Below are positions 41,301-53,692 of a stretch of DNA of 64,000 bases, piece by piece. Position 1 is the first letter of the stretch. Each line of letters begins with the position of its first letter. A model generated the notes under the pieces. The model saw nothing but the letters and a program-made list of their open reading frames with translations. It did no database searches and had not been told where the DNA came from. Source of the stretch: Pythium myriotylum (Eukaryota > Oomycota > Peronosporomycetes > Pythiales > Pythiaceae); contig JALJCQ010000009.1 of assembly GCA_023091665.1 (NCBI GenBank), positions 1,240,001 to 1,304,000 on the forward strand, written 5' to 3'. A program made the translations under genes and the position numbers.

Positions 41301-41949
41301 CTTTCACAGCCGCCTTCACAGCACTGTTGTCATAATCTTTCCACGTGGTTTGGGTCGAGCGCATTTCTGCCGATGGTGCGTGATTTTTGAAGTACTGCAC
41401 GAGCATGGGTAGGTCGAGGGCATGGAGAACGTCGGCTACGCGCGGAAATCGGAACAATTGCGTTGATAAACGACTGGGGACCTGTACTGCTTGATGTTGG
41501 CCTGATGAACGGGTCTGAGGATGTTGTTCCACGTGCGCCGATCTGCCGGGGGCTTGGGGAGTCATCGGTGACTCAAAAAATGCCCCAGGTTGGTAAACAT
41601 TTGCGAGGCGTTTGGGTAACTTCTCTGGCATTACCCGGATAGCTCCGTCCTGTCCTACGCGCCTTGACAGGTTGACTTCGACCGATATTCCGTCATGGTC
41701 GCATCCACAGTAACTGCACAGCTCGCAGATAGCACAACGCCGTCTCTTGTGCCCACAGGTCAATGGTGGTCTCTGCCCTCCCGTCTGGCTCATGATTCGA
41801 TGGATTGGTGGTCTTACTGGACTGGAAATGCGTCGCTCAGGGGTCTCAAGGAGTACACGCGGGGAACTTCGACTTTCCTCATCGGCTGATCTAGCCTCAT
41901 CTTCACTCAGGCCATGAGCATCTGACCGTGATGTTGCATATTCGTTCAT
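38317..41949 (-). CDS. Large DDD/E transposase of an unnamed family, copy 2
   Basis: 1,210 codons, same protein as 19821-23453 with no residue difference noticed. The D594, D689 and D730 candidates, the GKRG motif and both Cys clusters are all kept. Two uninterrupted copies of a frame this long mean that neither has yet suffered loss-of-function change since the duplication. Confidence 0.8.
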   Translation of the reverse strand: MNEYATSRSDAHGLSEDEARSADEESRSSPRVLLETPERRISSPVRPPIHRIMSQTGGQRPPLTCGHKRRRCAICELCSYCGCDHDGISVEVNLSRRVGQDGAIRVMPEKLPKRLANVYQPGAFFESPMTPQAPGRSAHVEQHPQTRSSGQHQAVQVPSRLSTQLFRFPRVADVLHALDLPMLVQYFKNHAPSAEMRSTQTTWKDYDNSAVKAAVKVTKEAIDQVCFLFCGGDEPSGKALWDLIGRQVVHQGREALALKVLANLIACYSKTQKGSIERRALRACLSVLSLTELQNLEGVNVAKRTFVKGREDLEELQRGNLLMKTKRSVRRFDPMAVEDAVAFMISSTYVSFFSWGTKRLRVGDQAFVFPSIMRRQTRTHIYQAYVAHMAENPNAPTIKRSTFFNIVSTLTNGEAQQRNAVDYVVGFLVNDSTVLLERIIRDLIPPGEEQGELLSHLHLVEVYLKYGFDSQLRENERGCILHHVRYGLGDRTNTCTHRATVGCTSSCPPPTNVICDDCREVFRLYSVLKTKLQSVDPHPSVFKVIDDCAHKARLYLGHRVRVVNQQLAIQSTIEKIRDRQVEQVSTLEALALIDFKMKLEPMYHREKTVDHYGKRGISWHGTVVQYFHTSVADATEAPPVIEPRKLYYDHISKGDNKQDKEAVVSILEALLVRVKIDQPSLKRMVLQSDNATSYQNIFIPLILPFLSWIHGVEIDEFLHTETQDGKGIIDAHFARSMGVIRSWVKEKHNCVTPTEAVIALKSHGGLPNTVVELIEHDRETLDRLVKVVENFETTIRKHVKRANHIKLKRHNTSAVPNPADGYASCPTFTVTFFEYSGIGKGFQFLCNPSKGSCVLVSQPVSSSKIQLKRSSQPSREAGHADADDEDETELSVVHAPPPSDDESEGEECEGEEAIELAVRVGRVTGVGIATQGQLRRRTRPARNVLEKEALTEDDVANRDAIAHAIRTALKMQRVGDVVLRDPQTIVSPNGNDLNNENDCSIRDRAGHEATTVGDTDVDSTRDGDGPDYLLFSRGWAERPAWGMSYGERYVGNFHSEIEVMFRLGEENPSKRIGPGRMLELICCAHPGRYDLPGENEIRQEIAKLKRRPARPPPQPHHSVPIDSLDGVTEGQQEVNPTNSTEVSTTAGNPARKRGRRTQPLTKFIEQVLTENATISTEDCPTEVRKGFQCDLDDIQLSREINNLRSKRKRM

Positions 41950-42466
41950 ATTGACAGTTTCAAGTGTCAGTCACACCAAGAGCCACTTTAACTTGCCACC
42001 CTATTGGCTTGATCAAGGGCCCTGTCCTCCAGTAGCGTGCGCGGTTGATGGCGAGCTTGCGGCTACCTGCGTTGGCGTTTGGTACTGCTCTTGCAGTAGC
42101 TTAGGCTGGTGGTGGACTCGCTTGTGGTGGCAGTCGTGCTCAGTCTCGTGTTGAGGCGGCTCGCGCTGGAAGTCGTGCTCGCTTGCGCTGGTGGTCGTGC
42201 TCGGTCTCGTGCTTGGTGCTGGTGGTGGGCTCGCTTGCTTTGGGAGTTGGTATTCTGGGTGACCTGACCGTTTGTCTGTGCGTTCAGTTGTACCGACATA
42301 TGGGCACAGTGTGTTGGTACCAACGACCACTGTTCTGTTGAGACGGATTCGTTTTGGACGAGGTGGCGCCACACCGACGGCTACATCTCCATGCAAATCG
42401 GATCACGCATGGCACAGCTCTATACGGAACGTCGAGCACAGGAAGAATAAAACTCAAATACGGACT

Positions 42467-43510
42467 TTATTGGTTTAGCTTTCGCTTGAGTCCCACGAGG
42501 AGCGAATTCAATACAATCGCGTTCGCATCGACTGCTTCGATCAGATCATTCACAGACTCTTCGAGATCTTTAGCTGGCTGGCATGCGGGGTTGGCTTCGG
42601 TGGCGATCATCTGCCGAAGTTGAACGTCGAGTATCTTGTAGTCGGAGTGGTTGCAGAATTTGTGGTCAAATCGCATGCTGTCTTTCACGCAGCACGGACA
42701 AAACTTCGTACAGGCGCACGCGATGTTGGCTTCGAGCGAACGTGAGTGGAGTTGTTGCTTGCGCCAGCAGTCGGACGTTCGATATGCCTTCTGTAGCACC
42801 GGGAGCGACTTGATTATGGGGGTTGCACGCGGACAAAACTCGTTCCACTGGTGGCACAGCACGCTCTTTTTCGCCTTGAAGAGCTTCTTCGACGACGGAT
42901 CCTTGAAAAGCCGCCACTGTAGAAAGTATTGTATAAAGCAGTGAGAGGTCAGTCCTGCAGCTGGTACCTGCGCAGCAAGAAGTGCGTGTGTATCATACAA
43001 TGGCACCGCACAACCCTTCTCCCTGTGACCTTCGTCATGTTGAAGGTATACTCGCTCCCACGGCTGCACACTCAGCTTCCGTTCGCGGGCAACTTGCGTT
43101 GGCGTTAACCACGGAAAAGGATCTTCGGTTAGACGAAGCCCGGACTCCGCACACTCTCCCTGGAGAGAGCTCCGTCCGTCTGGACGGTGCGGGCCCACAT
43201 CGGCGCTCGAGATGGCCGATGGCGGCGCCGATGATGCTGGAGTCGATGGGGACGGTGCACGCTCGGTGGACGTTGCTGGAAGAGGCGGTTCTGAACCTTC
43301 TTGGATGGCCAAGAGCGCTGATAAATCTAGCGTGTCGCTTAGTCCATCGCAATAGGAGATGATTGACTCGTCCGCTGAGAAAGGCGATGACGGAAGAGAT
43401 GGACACTCGGGCAATTCGAACGGCGAACTTCGTTGCGAGGTCAGGGAGCCTTGGTCGTCGCAGGACGCGCCCGAATCTTCGGTCGCCGACACAACGCTGT
43501 CAGATTCCAT
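42467..43510 (-). CDS. Companion Cys-cluster protein, copy 2
   Basis: 347 codons from ATG 43510, same protein as 23971-25014. The CACTKFCPCC cluster is intact and the distance to the transposase gene is unchanged (517 bp). Function unknown. Confidence 0.5.
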   Translation of the reverse strand: MESDSVVSATEDSGASCDDQGSLTSQRSSPFELPECPSLPSSPFSADESIISYCDGLSDTLDLSALLAIQEGSEPPLPATSTERAPSPSTPASSAPPSAISSADVGPHRPDGRSSLQGECAESGLRLTEDPFPWLTPTQVARERKLSVQPWERVYLQHDEGHREKGCAVPLYDTHALLAAQVPAAGLTSHCFIQYFLQWRLFKDPSSKKLFKAKKSVLCHQWNEFCPRATPIIKSLPVLQKAYRTSDCWRKQQLHSRSLEANIACACTKFCPCCVKDSMRFDHKFCNHSDYKILDVQLRQMIATEANPACQPAKDLEESVNDLIEAVDANAIVLNSLLVGLKRKLNQ

Positions 43511-43927
43511 GTCCGGACACGGGGCCGAGAGTGGAAAGGAATTCCTCCCTCTTTGGCGTGCGCCGAACGCCACACGATGTGGGAGCCTTTTACTGGAGGG
43601 GAAGACTGGCTTTAAACCTAAATACACGACGTGAGGTTTTACTGAGCAAGGTACCGGTAATGGGTCAGTTCCTGACGTATGTTTTTTGTACGAGTTGAGA
43701 TGACCTGACGTGCATCTTCAGAACGAGATTCAAAATGGGATTTGGGGATTCCAAAATGATGAATTAGATGGCGCACGGGCTCTATTAGGCTCGTGCGCGA
43801 CACCAAAGAGAGTATGAGCTTCGTTGAAAGCGGGAACTTTGTTTTCAAACGATTGCTCACCACATTCTGCCTCAACTTTAGCCAACGTGTTTGTACCGGA
43901 TTTCGTTGTGTTTTGGCCATCTCCCAT

Positions 43928-43970
43928 GTTTGGGCTACTTGACTCGTGGATCGCTTGTTAAAGCCCAAAC
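43928..43970. repeat. Hairpin with CTACTTGACTCG core, copy 2
   Basis: Identical to 25432-25474. Confidence 0.85.
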
Positions 43971-44280
43971 TGTTTTATTCATTCGATAGTCATCTTCAGT
44001 TTTGTTCACGAGGAGATTTGTCATCCGCTTTGGAAAATCTTCTCGATAGTCATCTATCCGGAGTGACTACTCGACAGTCATCCGTCACCTACTCGATATC
44101 CATCCGCACCCTTCTGCTTCATCGCAGTGAGAAGCGCGCGAACACTTCACTTATTTTTTGTATACTTAGCAAAAACACACCCACTGAACCGGCCCTCCCC
44201 ACACAGAAACAAGCCTTCTTTGTGCGCGGACTGTGGGCTCGTTCTTCAAGTCACCAAGCCCAGCCCAAGTCCGCGCACCC

Positions 44281-44682
44281 ATGGCCGCAGCCGCCACTGC
44301 CACGGCAGCGGCAGCGGTGCAAGAGGCACCGCCGTTCCAGTACCACCTGGACACCACGCACTTCTCCCACGACGCCGTCATGGAAGCGACGACGTCGGAG
44401 GAGAAGAGTGTGGAATGGTGCATGGCGATCGGTCTCGTCGACACGAAGAAGTTCTGTCCTGAGTGCGCCCAGCCGATGAGGCTCACGTTGGCGACCAAGC
44501 GTTGGCGCTGTGCTCGGCGCACACGACACGTCTCAGGGAAAGAGACGATGATCGCCCTTCACATCGGCTCCTTCCGTGCCGAGATTCCAATAAAAAGTGC
44601 AGTGCGCCTGATGCTGGCGTGGTGCATGCGGACACCGCAGGCCCAAGCGATGGAAATGACGGGCCTTTCCGCACCACTGTGA
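44281..44682 (+). pseudogene. Merlin transposase 5' part, copy 2
   Basis: Same as 25785-26186: zinc-ribbon entry domain with CPEC and an RWRC, ending at TGLSAPL before an intron-like donor. Confidence 0.75.
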
Positions 44683-45371
44683 GTAGTGCATACGTTAACC
44701 CGAAATGTTGAGCTTAACTATACTAACTTGAACATTGCAGTTGAAGCTAGTAGCGTTCGTAACTGCCTTCGTATTTTACCGGTCTTGTGCAACTTAATCA
44801 AATTTTCACACGCAAACTTCAAACAAAATCTGGAAGTGAAGATGGACGCGGGAACTTCATCGAAGATCACGCAGCCGACCCCGTAGACACCATCACACTA
44901 CGTGCATCACGTTCCACGTGACGACCTTCGGCTGCCTCGAGGACTTGCGACGAGGGCGAGTGTGTTCCTCACAGGACAGTCTTGGTGCGTGACGTGGATC
45001 CGCCTTACGAAACTCGAATGAGCTGCTGGATATTGCGGCGCACGTCGGTGGGCGAGCGAGTTGCTTCATTCTCCAATCTGAGCAGTTCGATGCAAGCCTT
45101 CCAAGTCCAGCGTCTCCGTGGACCCCTGTCATCACTCTCAACTTCCCAGTTGCTTGAAGCAACGCCGTTGCCACAGGCATTGGAGTCGTCGGAATCATTC
45201 GAATCATCCGACTTGTATGAGTCCTCCGAGTCGTCACAGTCATCGCTGTCTTCGTCACAGTGGGCGCTTGCGATGCTCCAGCAGACGCCATCGCCTGCCT
45301 TGTCCTCATCTCAATCGCCGTCGCTATCGACGTCGGAGCCCTCTCATATCAGCGGTGTCCCATTGATCATT

Positions 45372-47190
45372 ATGGTTCGCAACGCGGTATGTGATTTTAC
45401 CCTCCCGTTGGTTGCTCATACTAATGTTTGATGCAGGAGGAAACAGCTGACCGTGCTGCCAACTCTCGACGTCAATTGGCTGTAGCGAATGCAGCAGCTC
45501 CGGCATCGATCGACGGACTCTACGACATCAAGCGCAAGCGCAAAGCTGAGCATTGTACGTGCATCCAGCTCAGGGCTAAGGACGAGTTTCGTCATCTCTC
45601 TTCGGAATCGCTCACATCGGAGCATGCTGCGAGTGCTTACTGCACCAAGTGTCAGATTGACATTAAATTTGCCAAGGGTCAGACCTCAGCAGTAAGCAGC
45701 CATATGCACACGTGCCATCTTGATGATCTCATCGATCATCGTGCGCGCAAGATGCAGAGGACCCAGGCCCCACTGGAGAACATGTACGCCACCAAGCCAA
45801 CTCAGATTGAGACCACCAACGGTCATGCAGTGACCTCGGAGGAGCAAGCGTTTGCCGATCAACTCCCCGCAGGCTGGCTTTCTGAGAGCCACCGACCCTG
45901 TAACTTGGTTCATGACAGTGGATTCAAGCGCTACGTGAAATTCATCCAAGCCATCTTCAACGGCGAGGGACTGCGTATTCCGTCCCGCACGAAGGTGGCG
46001 GATGATGCAGCAAGTGTGTCATCCCAGCTACGAGCGTCTCTAATGCATTGCTTGCGCCGTGACTGCGACTTCTACCACGCTACCATGGACATTTGGAGTG
46101 ACCGTGCTGCTCGAAGCTACATCGGTTTGACTATTCACTATCTCGAGGAAGCGTTCACACTCAACAAGTGGCTATTAGACGTCTTGCCCATCCCTGGTAA
46201 GCACATGGGATCCGCAATGGCCCAAGCAATCGGAGTCCTCGATGGTTGGGCTCTCCAGAGAGAATCTTGCGGTGGACTCGTGTGCGATGGCGCATCGAAT
46301 GGGGTGGCCGCAGCAAATCAACTTGGCATGCTCAGTTTCTCGTGTGTTGCCCACTCACTACACCTCGTCGTGGGTGGGGTATTAATCAAGAAGAAGGAAA
46401 GGCGCAACACTTCCCCTCCAGCTCCAGCTATCGCAGTGTGCCCGACGGAGGATCGGGGAGAGGAGTTCGATGATGAGAACGCCCCGCCTCTCGATCCGCA
46501 GACTCATCGAATTACATCAAGAGTGTCCTGGATAATGACCGGATCTTTGCTGACGACGTCACCACTCCGGTCGTGGAGGCCTTGCAGCAGGTTAGGCTTG
46601 CTGTGGGTGATTTGTTTCGTGCTCGCTTCTCTGAGATGGACTCGGTGATGTTATGGGTTTCCATACTTGATCTTCGTCTCAGTGACTTGGAGCATCTCGA
46701 ACCAGAGGAGCGAATGCGTGCCCGACGCCTCGCTCTCCGAGCCGTCATTGAAGAAGCAACTCTTCTGGACGCCCGTGGAACACTCAACAACCTTCCAGCA
46801 TCAGCATCCAATGCATCTACGCCTGAGAAGGCGAAGGAACGACTGGACAAGGCTATATCCGGACGTCGTGCCCAGCGCAGCGCCTCGGTAACTCGCCCAC
46901 ACACAACGCCACTGTATCAGCGATGCGAAACTGCTCTTAGCGACTATCTTCGCGGTGCCCAAGTCGCTGACTTCGACGTCAACCCACTGGTGTGGTGGCG
47001 AGCCAACGCGAAGTCTCACCCTATTGTCGCCCGTGTTTCCCGTAAGTGGTTATCTCGTATTGCGACTTCTGTCCCATCCGAGCGAGCGTTCTCGACTGGG
47101 GGCAACATTGTCACTGCTAAGCGCTGCGACATGAGTCCTGATGCCGTTCGAGACAGCATCTTCATCGCGCAAAACTGCAAGTTCCAGTGA
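45372..47190 (+). pseudogene. hAT transposase, internally deleted, copy 2
   Basis: Same structure as 26876-28694, with the same frameshift near 46506. One coding SNP (46380 T versus 27884 C) changes VVGGALI to VVGGVLI. A second SNP (45264) lies 108 bp upstream of the ATG. Confidence 0.85.
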
Positions 47191-47565
47191 CACATTATTG
47201 TACACCGCGTTGGTCATGAGACCAAGATTCAGTGGCTCCCATCTGCCCTATTTCTGAAATATCCTATGGTGACAGTTAGATACGAGGGGTAATTTTGCAC
47301 GCTGAACCCGTTTTTGTGATCCATTTTGCGTGAAACGCAGCCGTTTTCGAGCTGTCTGGCTTCGTGCGCGAGTCTCCCTGTCAATTTTCCTTCGTGGATA
47401 GGGTTGATCGATTCAGCTTTTTTGATTGGACAGTTTGAGCAATCCATCTGACGCGCATGGGACAGGCGCAGCCACTTTCTCGAGGTTGTGGTTGTGAACG
47501 AAATTTCAATGTAACGGATCAATTATGATATGCAACAGAGTTATAAAAACATAGGGGTAGTCATT

Positions 47566-48598
47566 CAGGTGGATCTGGAGTTGAAGTCTTCCTCGACCTT
47601 CTGTGTGTGTCGGAGCAGCTTGAGCCATGCCGAGTCGTGCTCAGCCAGGCCGGCGAGTACCTTCGCCACCACGTCGGTGCCATTCTTGGCCGGGTTCCGT
47701 GCAATGCCCCCTTCACTAACCCCCACATCAGCTCGATCGACAGGAGGGTTGGATGGGGTGACGACACCTTGCGTCCAGATCACTCCGGCAGCAATAATGC
47801 ACGCTCTACAAACAAATTAAAGTCGTAAGATATAGTCAATCGCGATCATTGCGTGTGGCAAGCACTCACCTTGGACCTCTCCCAGATTTTGCGTACCGTA
47901 TTTTGTCAGACGTCAACCATGTCTTGCCCGTGACATGGTTGACGTTGCAGAAAGACTCGTCCAGGTACACCTCGGGCCAGGAGACGCCGCCGACGACCTT
48001 GCCATGAGATCCTTGGACTTCGGCTCGGTTGGCTAGTTTCTTCGCGATGTATTCATCGCGGAACCTGACATTGCCGTCGGACTTCCGCGTGAATATCCCG
48101 CTTCTCACCTTTCATGTAATGGTAGCCGAGCTCAGACAGCAGACGACCCATGGCATCGATGCCCACGTCAATGTCGTGAAGCTCGGCAACCTCACCGCAG
48201 ATTCGCTGCGTTGTTGTTGGTTGTCCGAGTTGGTTTTGGCTGACTATGAAGTCGTGTATGGTTGGTGCAATTTCCAAAACATCATACGCTCTCTCTTTTC
48301 CACGTCATATGGATTTGATCTAAAATATAAATCCATAGAGTTATCAGTGAAAGATCGGATATGAACCAAACATGGACCAAAATGCGCGTAGTCACCTCCA
48401 TTATGCTCGCTGGGTCGCGCCTGTACTCGGCAAGCACGTGATCGATAGTGCTCCACGAGGTGCCCACACTCTCCGCTACCAAATCGCTCGTGCGCCGGCC
48501 TTTGAATCGGCCTAGCGTTTTCTCACCAGCAAAAACGTGTGCGAGGACACCATCATCTGCTTCTCCGCTGGCGTGTATTCATGCCTCGCGCTGGCCAT
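47566..48598 (-). pseudogene. Tc1-like transposase relic, copy 2
   Basis: Same as 29070-30102, with the same frameshifts and missing second catalytic block. Confidence 0.7.
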
Positions 48599-49803
48599 GA
48601 TTGACAAATGAGGGACAAAAATGCATATGTAGGGTATAGAGGCTGCTCTGCGCCATCCATTGCTGGTCTCAGTGGTTCGAACCGAGCCGTGCTCGGTTCA
48701 GGCGAACGATTTTTCTAACCGTGACGACCATCTTGGCCTCATGACCAACGCGGTGCACAATACCCAAGTAGTGAATCATTCGATGCAGTTGATGTAACGT
48801 ATTTCACCAGATTATGGTCCTAAAACGGGTACCTAAGGATTTTTGCTGGCATTTCTGCAATTTGGCGCCAATCCTGGCAGGAATGGTACGAGACGGAAGC
48901 TGTTTTAACGGTGCACAACGTGTGCGTACGAGAGTCTAAGCGACCCAAACGTGTTTCTTCCGCTGAAGCTGGAACATGAGAATTCGGATTTTGGCCACAT
49001 CAGATTATCGCAGGTCCAGTATTGGAAGCAAAAACTTCTAATAGCGTGAATTTTGGTCAGGCGGTACAAAACATATGGGAATGTGAAGGGATATACTATA
49101 TCAGTCAGTTCAAGATACATGGATCGGACCGTGGTCGACCATGGTTGCTGTGCCATAAACCGCTGGGCCAAAAATCCCCCAATGAACGGACTCGATTTGC
49201 CTATACGATTCATCGATTGGCTAATGCGCTATTTTTCGCCAAAAACTGGTGCACCTCCATAATCTGCTGAAATACGTTATATACAAAAAGCATAGGTCTA
49301 ATGAGGCGTACATATTGATACTCAATACACGTTACTACTCTCATCAAATGCCGAGTTGGATAGGTGATTGGATACCAGTGGCAATGCTCAAAGTCCTTGT
49401 CAAAGGGCGAAAAGCGTATGCCGACTTTGCTCGTAGCAACGAGCTGCAGATGCACTCACTCGGGCAGTTCAAATATCTCAGCGGCACTTTGCAGACAACC
49501 ATCATCACTAGCAGAAATTTGAGCGACGGATCGTGTGACTGCGACACGTTCTAGGGCACAATCTCGAGAAGCTCCTCACGAGCAGCTTTTTGCTCTGCGT
49601 CGAGCAAAAGCATTAGCACGGGCGGGAACTTTTCACCGTGGATCGCGCTCTTGGCGTTCTTGATCACGAGCCCTACCTTGCACGACTCAAGCCCGTTGAA
49701 AATCTCATCCAGCGGCTACGGCAGCGCCGCCTTGTCGCCGCCCTTGAGCAGCTACTGCAGCACAGCGCAGTAGCGGTCGTTGCTCGCGCCTTCAGCCTCC
49801 ATG

Positions 49804-49808
<5 letters not shown>

Positions 49809-49865
<57 letters not shown>
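49809..49865. repeat. (GA)n microsatellite, copy 2
   Basis: About 28 GA units, 15 fewer than in copy 1 (31313-31399). Confidence 0.95.
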
Positions 49866-49868
<3 letters not shown>

Positions 49869-50293
49869 AGGGATAGAGTAACAGGAGTCGCTCACGAGAT
49901 CCGAGATGCTTACTTTCTAACGGGGCCGTGGCGGTGTCGTGAGGATCGCGCCCAGAGCTTCAAAATGGAAACGCGCAAGGTTACCGATTAAGCTGCCGTA
50001 TTGGTCTATGTGATCGTTTATTCCGTCGCACGGGCGTCGAGGTCATCGTGGCCGCGAAGAAGCGCAAGCAATGCATGCGCCCGAGTGCGCCGCTCCGTTC
50101 ATATCGAATGGCAAGTTGGATTTCGCGCCATCTCACTGGCTTCGCTCGGGAATATTACCGATGAGGTTTTGTGAGTAAAACCTCATGATATCGTGCTATA
50201 CAAATTCCAAGTCACTTGGGCTGGCTCTTTGGTTTAGTTAGCAACGTTGGTAACTAACGTTTACGTTGTTTCTCAACACTTAACGTATGCAGG

Positions 50294-51026
50294 GCTAACT
50301 GTGAGCCACTGGTACGCGTGCATAAGGAGTGTCTGCTCCCAAGAATTGGTGCGTACGGACTGCCAGGTAAGTTGAAATCGGCGTCAGATAGAGCTGTTTC
50401 TAACTTAAAGTCTATAAAGATTGGTGGTGCAGGGATGTCGTCGAAATCGACGAAACCAGTCTTGCTGAGGAGCAAAAGTATGGCCGCGGTGCAAAGTACC
50501 ATGAGTTCTGGCTGTTTGGGGGCGTTGAGCGCAACACGCTGGTTCGGTCGTATTGTGTATGATGACCGAACCAAGGCGACCCTCCTTCCGATCATCAAGG
50601 CATTTATAAAGCCGAGGTGTGTTGGACGTTGACTACCACATTGATGTGAAACTAAGTGTTGTTTTAAACAGAACGTTGATTATATCGGAAAAGTTCTAAT
50701 CCTATGTGTGGGAGCGGGGTGATCACCTGTACACTCTGGCAAACAACTGCTCCCTTGCAGGGATGCAATATGCGCACCAATAGGTAAACCACTCTATAAA
50801 CTTTGCTGACCCAGAGACCGGTGCCCACACCAACACCATTGAGGGTCTCTGGGAGGTGCGCATCAAACGATATATCGAGGCAATGCGGGGGGTGTGCAGC
50901 GAACGCCTGGACGCTTATATTGACGAGTTTATGTGGCGCTCGCGGTTCTTTCCACCACGAGCTACAGGCGGTGAATATCTGTGTGGGCTTGTATGTGCCA
51001 TCCAGAGAAACCACTGGTACAGGTTA
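50294..51026 (+). pseudogene. Merlin transposase 3' part, copy 2
   Basis: Same as 31828-32560: EIDETSLAEEQKYGRG, then HTNTIEGLW, with the same two in-frame stops. Confidence 0.8.
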
Positions 51027-51285
51027 AGTACACTGCAGTACACTTCAAGTTGTTGAAAACAAAAGTGGGTCTCTCTTTAGTGAGAGCCAGGGTTAACACA
51101 TGTAGAATAAATAACAGCTATTAACACGTTTCGACCAGCTAACACGTTTTAACAATCGCGTACTTTTTCAGCAGTTTCTAACACTGCAACAGAACAGATC
51201 TTAACACTTGCTAACAATTCTCGCATTAACGCTTTGCTACATTTCCGTCCTAACACTTTTTCGAGCTCGATCGCTGGTGAACGCG

Positions 51286-51682
51286 ATGAGTGAGGTGAAG
51301 AAGAAGCGCGTGCATGTGGCGCCCAACAAGAAAGACACTGGGGTCGTACCCGAACTGCCTGGAGAAGCTCAGCTACGGTGGCTTCAAGAACCATTTCACC
51401 AAGATGCACCTCGGCCGGACACTTTATGGGATGCGCCTCTCTAGACAAAATACGCTGTCTCCCTTGGCGATCATGCGCGTCTGGCAGCGCATCGGCTCAA
51501 CGAGCCGATGCCGTTGACCCATCTCGCCGAGCAGCAGAGATTTTTGATCGATGAGGTGTCGAAGCTTAGCCGCGGGGTGGCCACCTTAATGGCACATTTC
51601 AAGGTCACGGCAAGCGGCGCAAGTGAGTCGGAGGAGAGAAACGACGGGTTAATCAAGAAGAAGAAGAGAAGTAGGAGGGGAG

Positions 51683-51714
<32 letters not shown>

Positions 51715-53692
51715 AGGAGGAAGTAGAAGAAATTGAAGAAGTCGACGAAGCTACTGCGGTGGAGGTAGTGCCGGTGCCAGTGCCATAGGTCGCAGCCGAC
51801 GGCAAAGGCCGAGCTAGAAACGGCAGCAGGGCCACCCCAGAAAAAACGCCGAGCGAGCCGCATGCAAGCGCGTGCACAACATTCTAACGCTTCTTAACAC
51901 CCTCAACACAAGCCGATGCGCTAGCATCGCCTCGGCAGCCTGCCGCCTCACCTCCGCTACTTTGCCTGCAATCAACCGTAAATGTCGATGTCAATTACTG
52001 CATATTGAAGCCATCGTCTCGACCAACGTTTCCGCGATCGTGTCATTCGCACCAGCATGATGCTCACTCTTTTTGGGGCTCTGCGTAAAATCCCCAGGAG
52101 GAGGAAGTAGAAGAAATTGAAGAAGTCGACGAAGCTACTGCGGTGGAGGTAGTGCCGGTGCCAGTGCCATAGGTCGCAGCCGACGGCAAAGGCCGAGCTA
52201 GAAACGGCAGCAGGGCCACCCCAGAAAAAACGCCGAGCGAGCCGCATGCAAGCGCGTGCACAACATTCTAACGCTTCTTAACACCCTCAACACAAGCCGA
52301 TGCGCTAGCATCGCCTCGGCAGCCTGCCGCCTCACCTCCGCTACTTTGCCTGCAATCAACCGTAAATGTCGATGTCAATTACTGCATATTGAAGCCATCG
52401 TCTCGACCAACGTTTCCGCGATCGTGTCATTCGCACCAGCATGATGCTCACTCTTTTTGGGGCTCTGCGTAAAATCCCCAGGAGGAGGAAGTAGAAGAAA
52501 TTGAAGAAGTCGACGAAGCTACTGCGGTGGAGGTAGTGCCGGTGCCAGTGCCATAGGTCGCAGCCGACGGCAAAGGCCGAGCTAGAAACGGCAGCAGGGC
52601 CACCCCAGAAAAAACGCCGAGCGAGCCGCATGCAAGCGCGTGCACAACATTCTAACGCTTCTTAACACCCTCAACACAAGCCGATGCGCTAGCATCGCCT
52701 CGGCAGCCTGCCGCCTCACCTCCGCTACTTTGCCTGCAATCAACCGTAAATGTCGATGTCAATTACTGCATATTGAAGCCATCGTCTCGACCAACGTTTC
52801 CGCGATCGTGTCATTCGCACCAGCATGATGCTCACTCTTTTTGGGGCTCTGCGTAAAATCAAACGTGAAAGAATATAGGATGGGAACCACACGGCAGTTG
52901 CTATTCCTGTCTCACACACTGCAAACCCACACTGAGCCCACGAATCTTGTTGCATCCATATCCCAAAACTTCGCCACGCGTCATGTATAGGGTTAATTTG
53001 GAGAAGGTGTCACTCTTTCCGATCCAACTGCGAAATCATGCCATCGGATCCCTACTCACCCAACATATTTTCAACGAACTCATGCGTGGTGAGCAGGTGC
53101 GGTAGACGGCCTAACCCTGTACATCGGTGGTTGCATAGATGCCACTTGGCTGGACAGGAAGAAAAAAATACACAAACAGGGTGTCCGAGCCAAACCAAAA
53201 AAATATGTCCATTTTTGTGTGCAGCTAACAGCGTATACAGGCTCGATGTGTATGGATAGTTCGCTAATCGAGCGCTACCTGGGCTTAGCGCGTCACCTCG
53301 CCACCGACGCTGACATTGTCCAGAGCCCTGCGTGCGTTGCGGTGCTCGTTAGTTGCGACCAGGAGCTCACTACAGAGCAACGCAATGCACTCATCGCTTT
53401 TCGTGCACGTTCCACTGGCGCCGAGGAGAACGCTGACGAAAAGCTTGGCTTTGCGGAGCGCATCCTACGCGAGAAGAAGCGCGCCCGCAGTAGCGTCGCT
53501 CAGTATCGCCACATCGAGTTCATTCCCTCTACGTCGAACATTGTCGAGCGCTTTTTCGGTGAAGCGAAAATGGTGCTCGGTCACCATCGCCAGTCCAAGC
53601 TACCGGCAAATTTTGAGACAATTCTCTTTTTGAAGATGAACCGCTGTTTCTGGAATTTCACCACGGTATCGGAGGTGATCAACGGGAACTAG
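51286..53692 (+). pseudogene. Second hAT relic, copy 2, enlarged by 384-bp triplication
   Basis: Same BED-like start and C-terminal dimerisation region (53219-53692) as 32820-34457. The middle is expanded by two extra 384-bp units, which moves the C-terminal part 768 bp further away. Confidence 0.7.
51709..52860. repeat. Three tandem 384-bp units (copy 2 only)
   Basis: Units 51709-52092, 52093-52476 and 52477-52860 are essentially identical. Copy 1 has one (33242-33625). The first unit begins in the poly-G run (GGGGGGAGG) where the others begin CCCAGGAGG, marking the junction. The units hold part of the hAT relic 2 middle. Confidence 0.95.
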
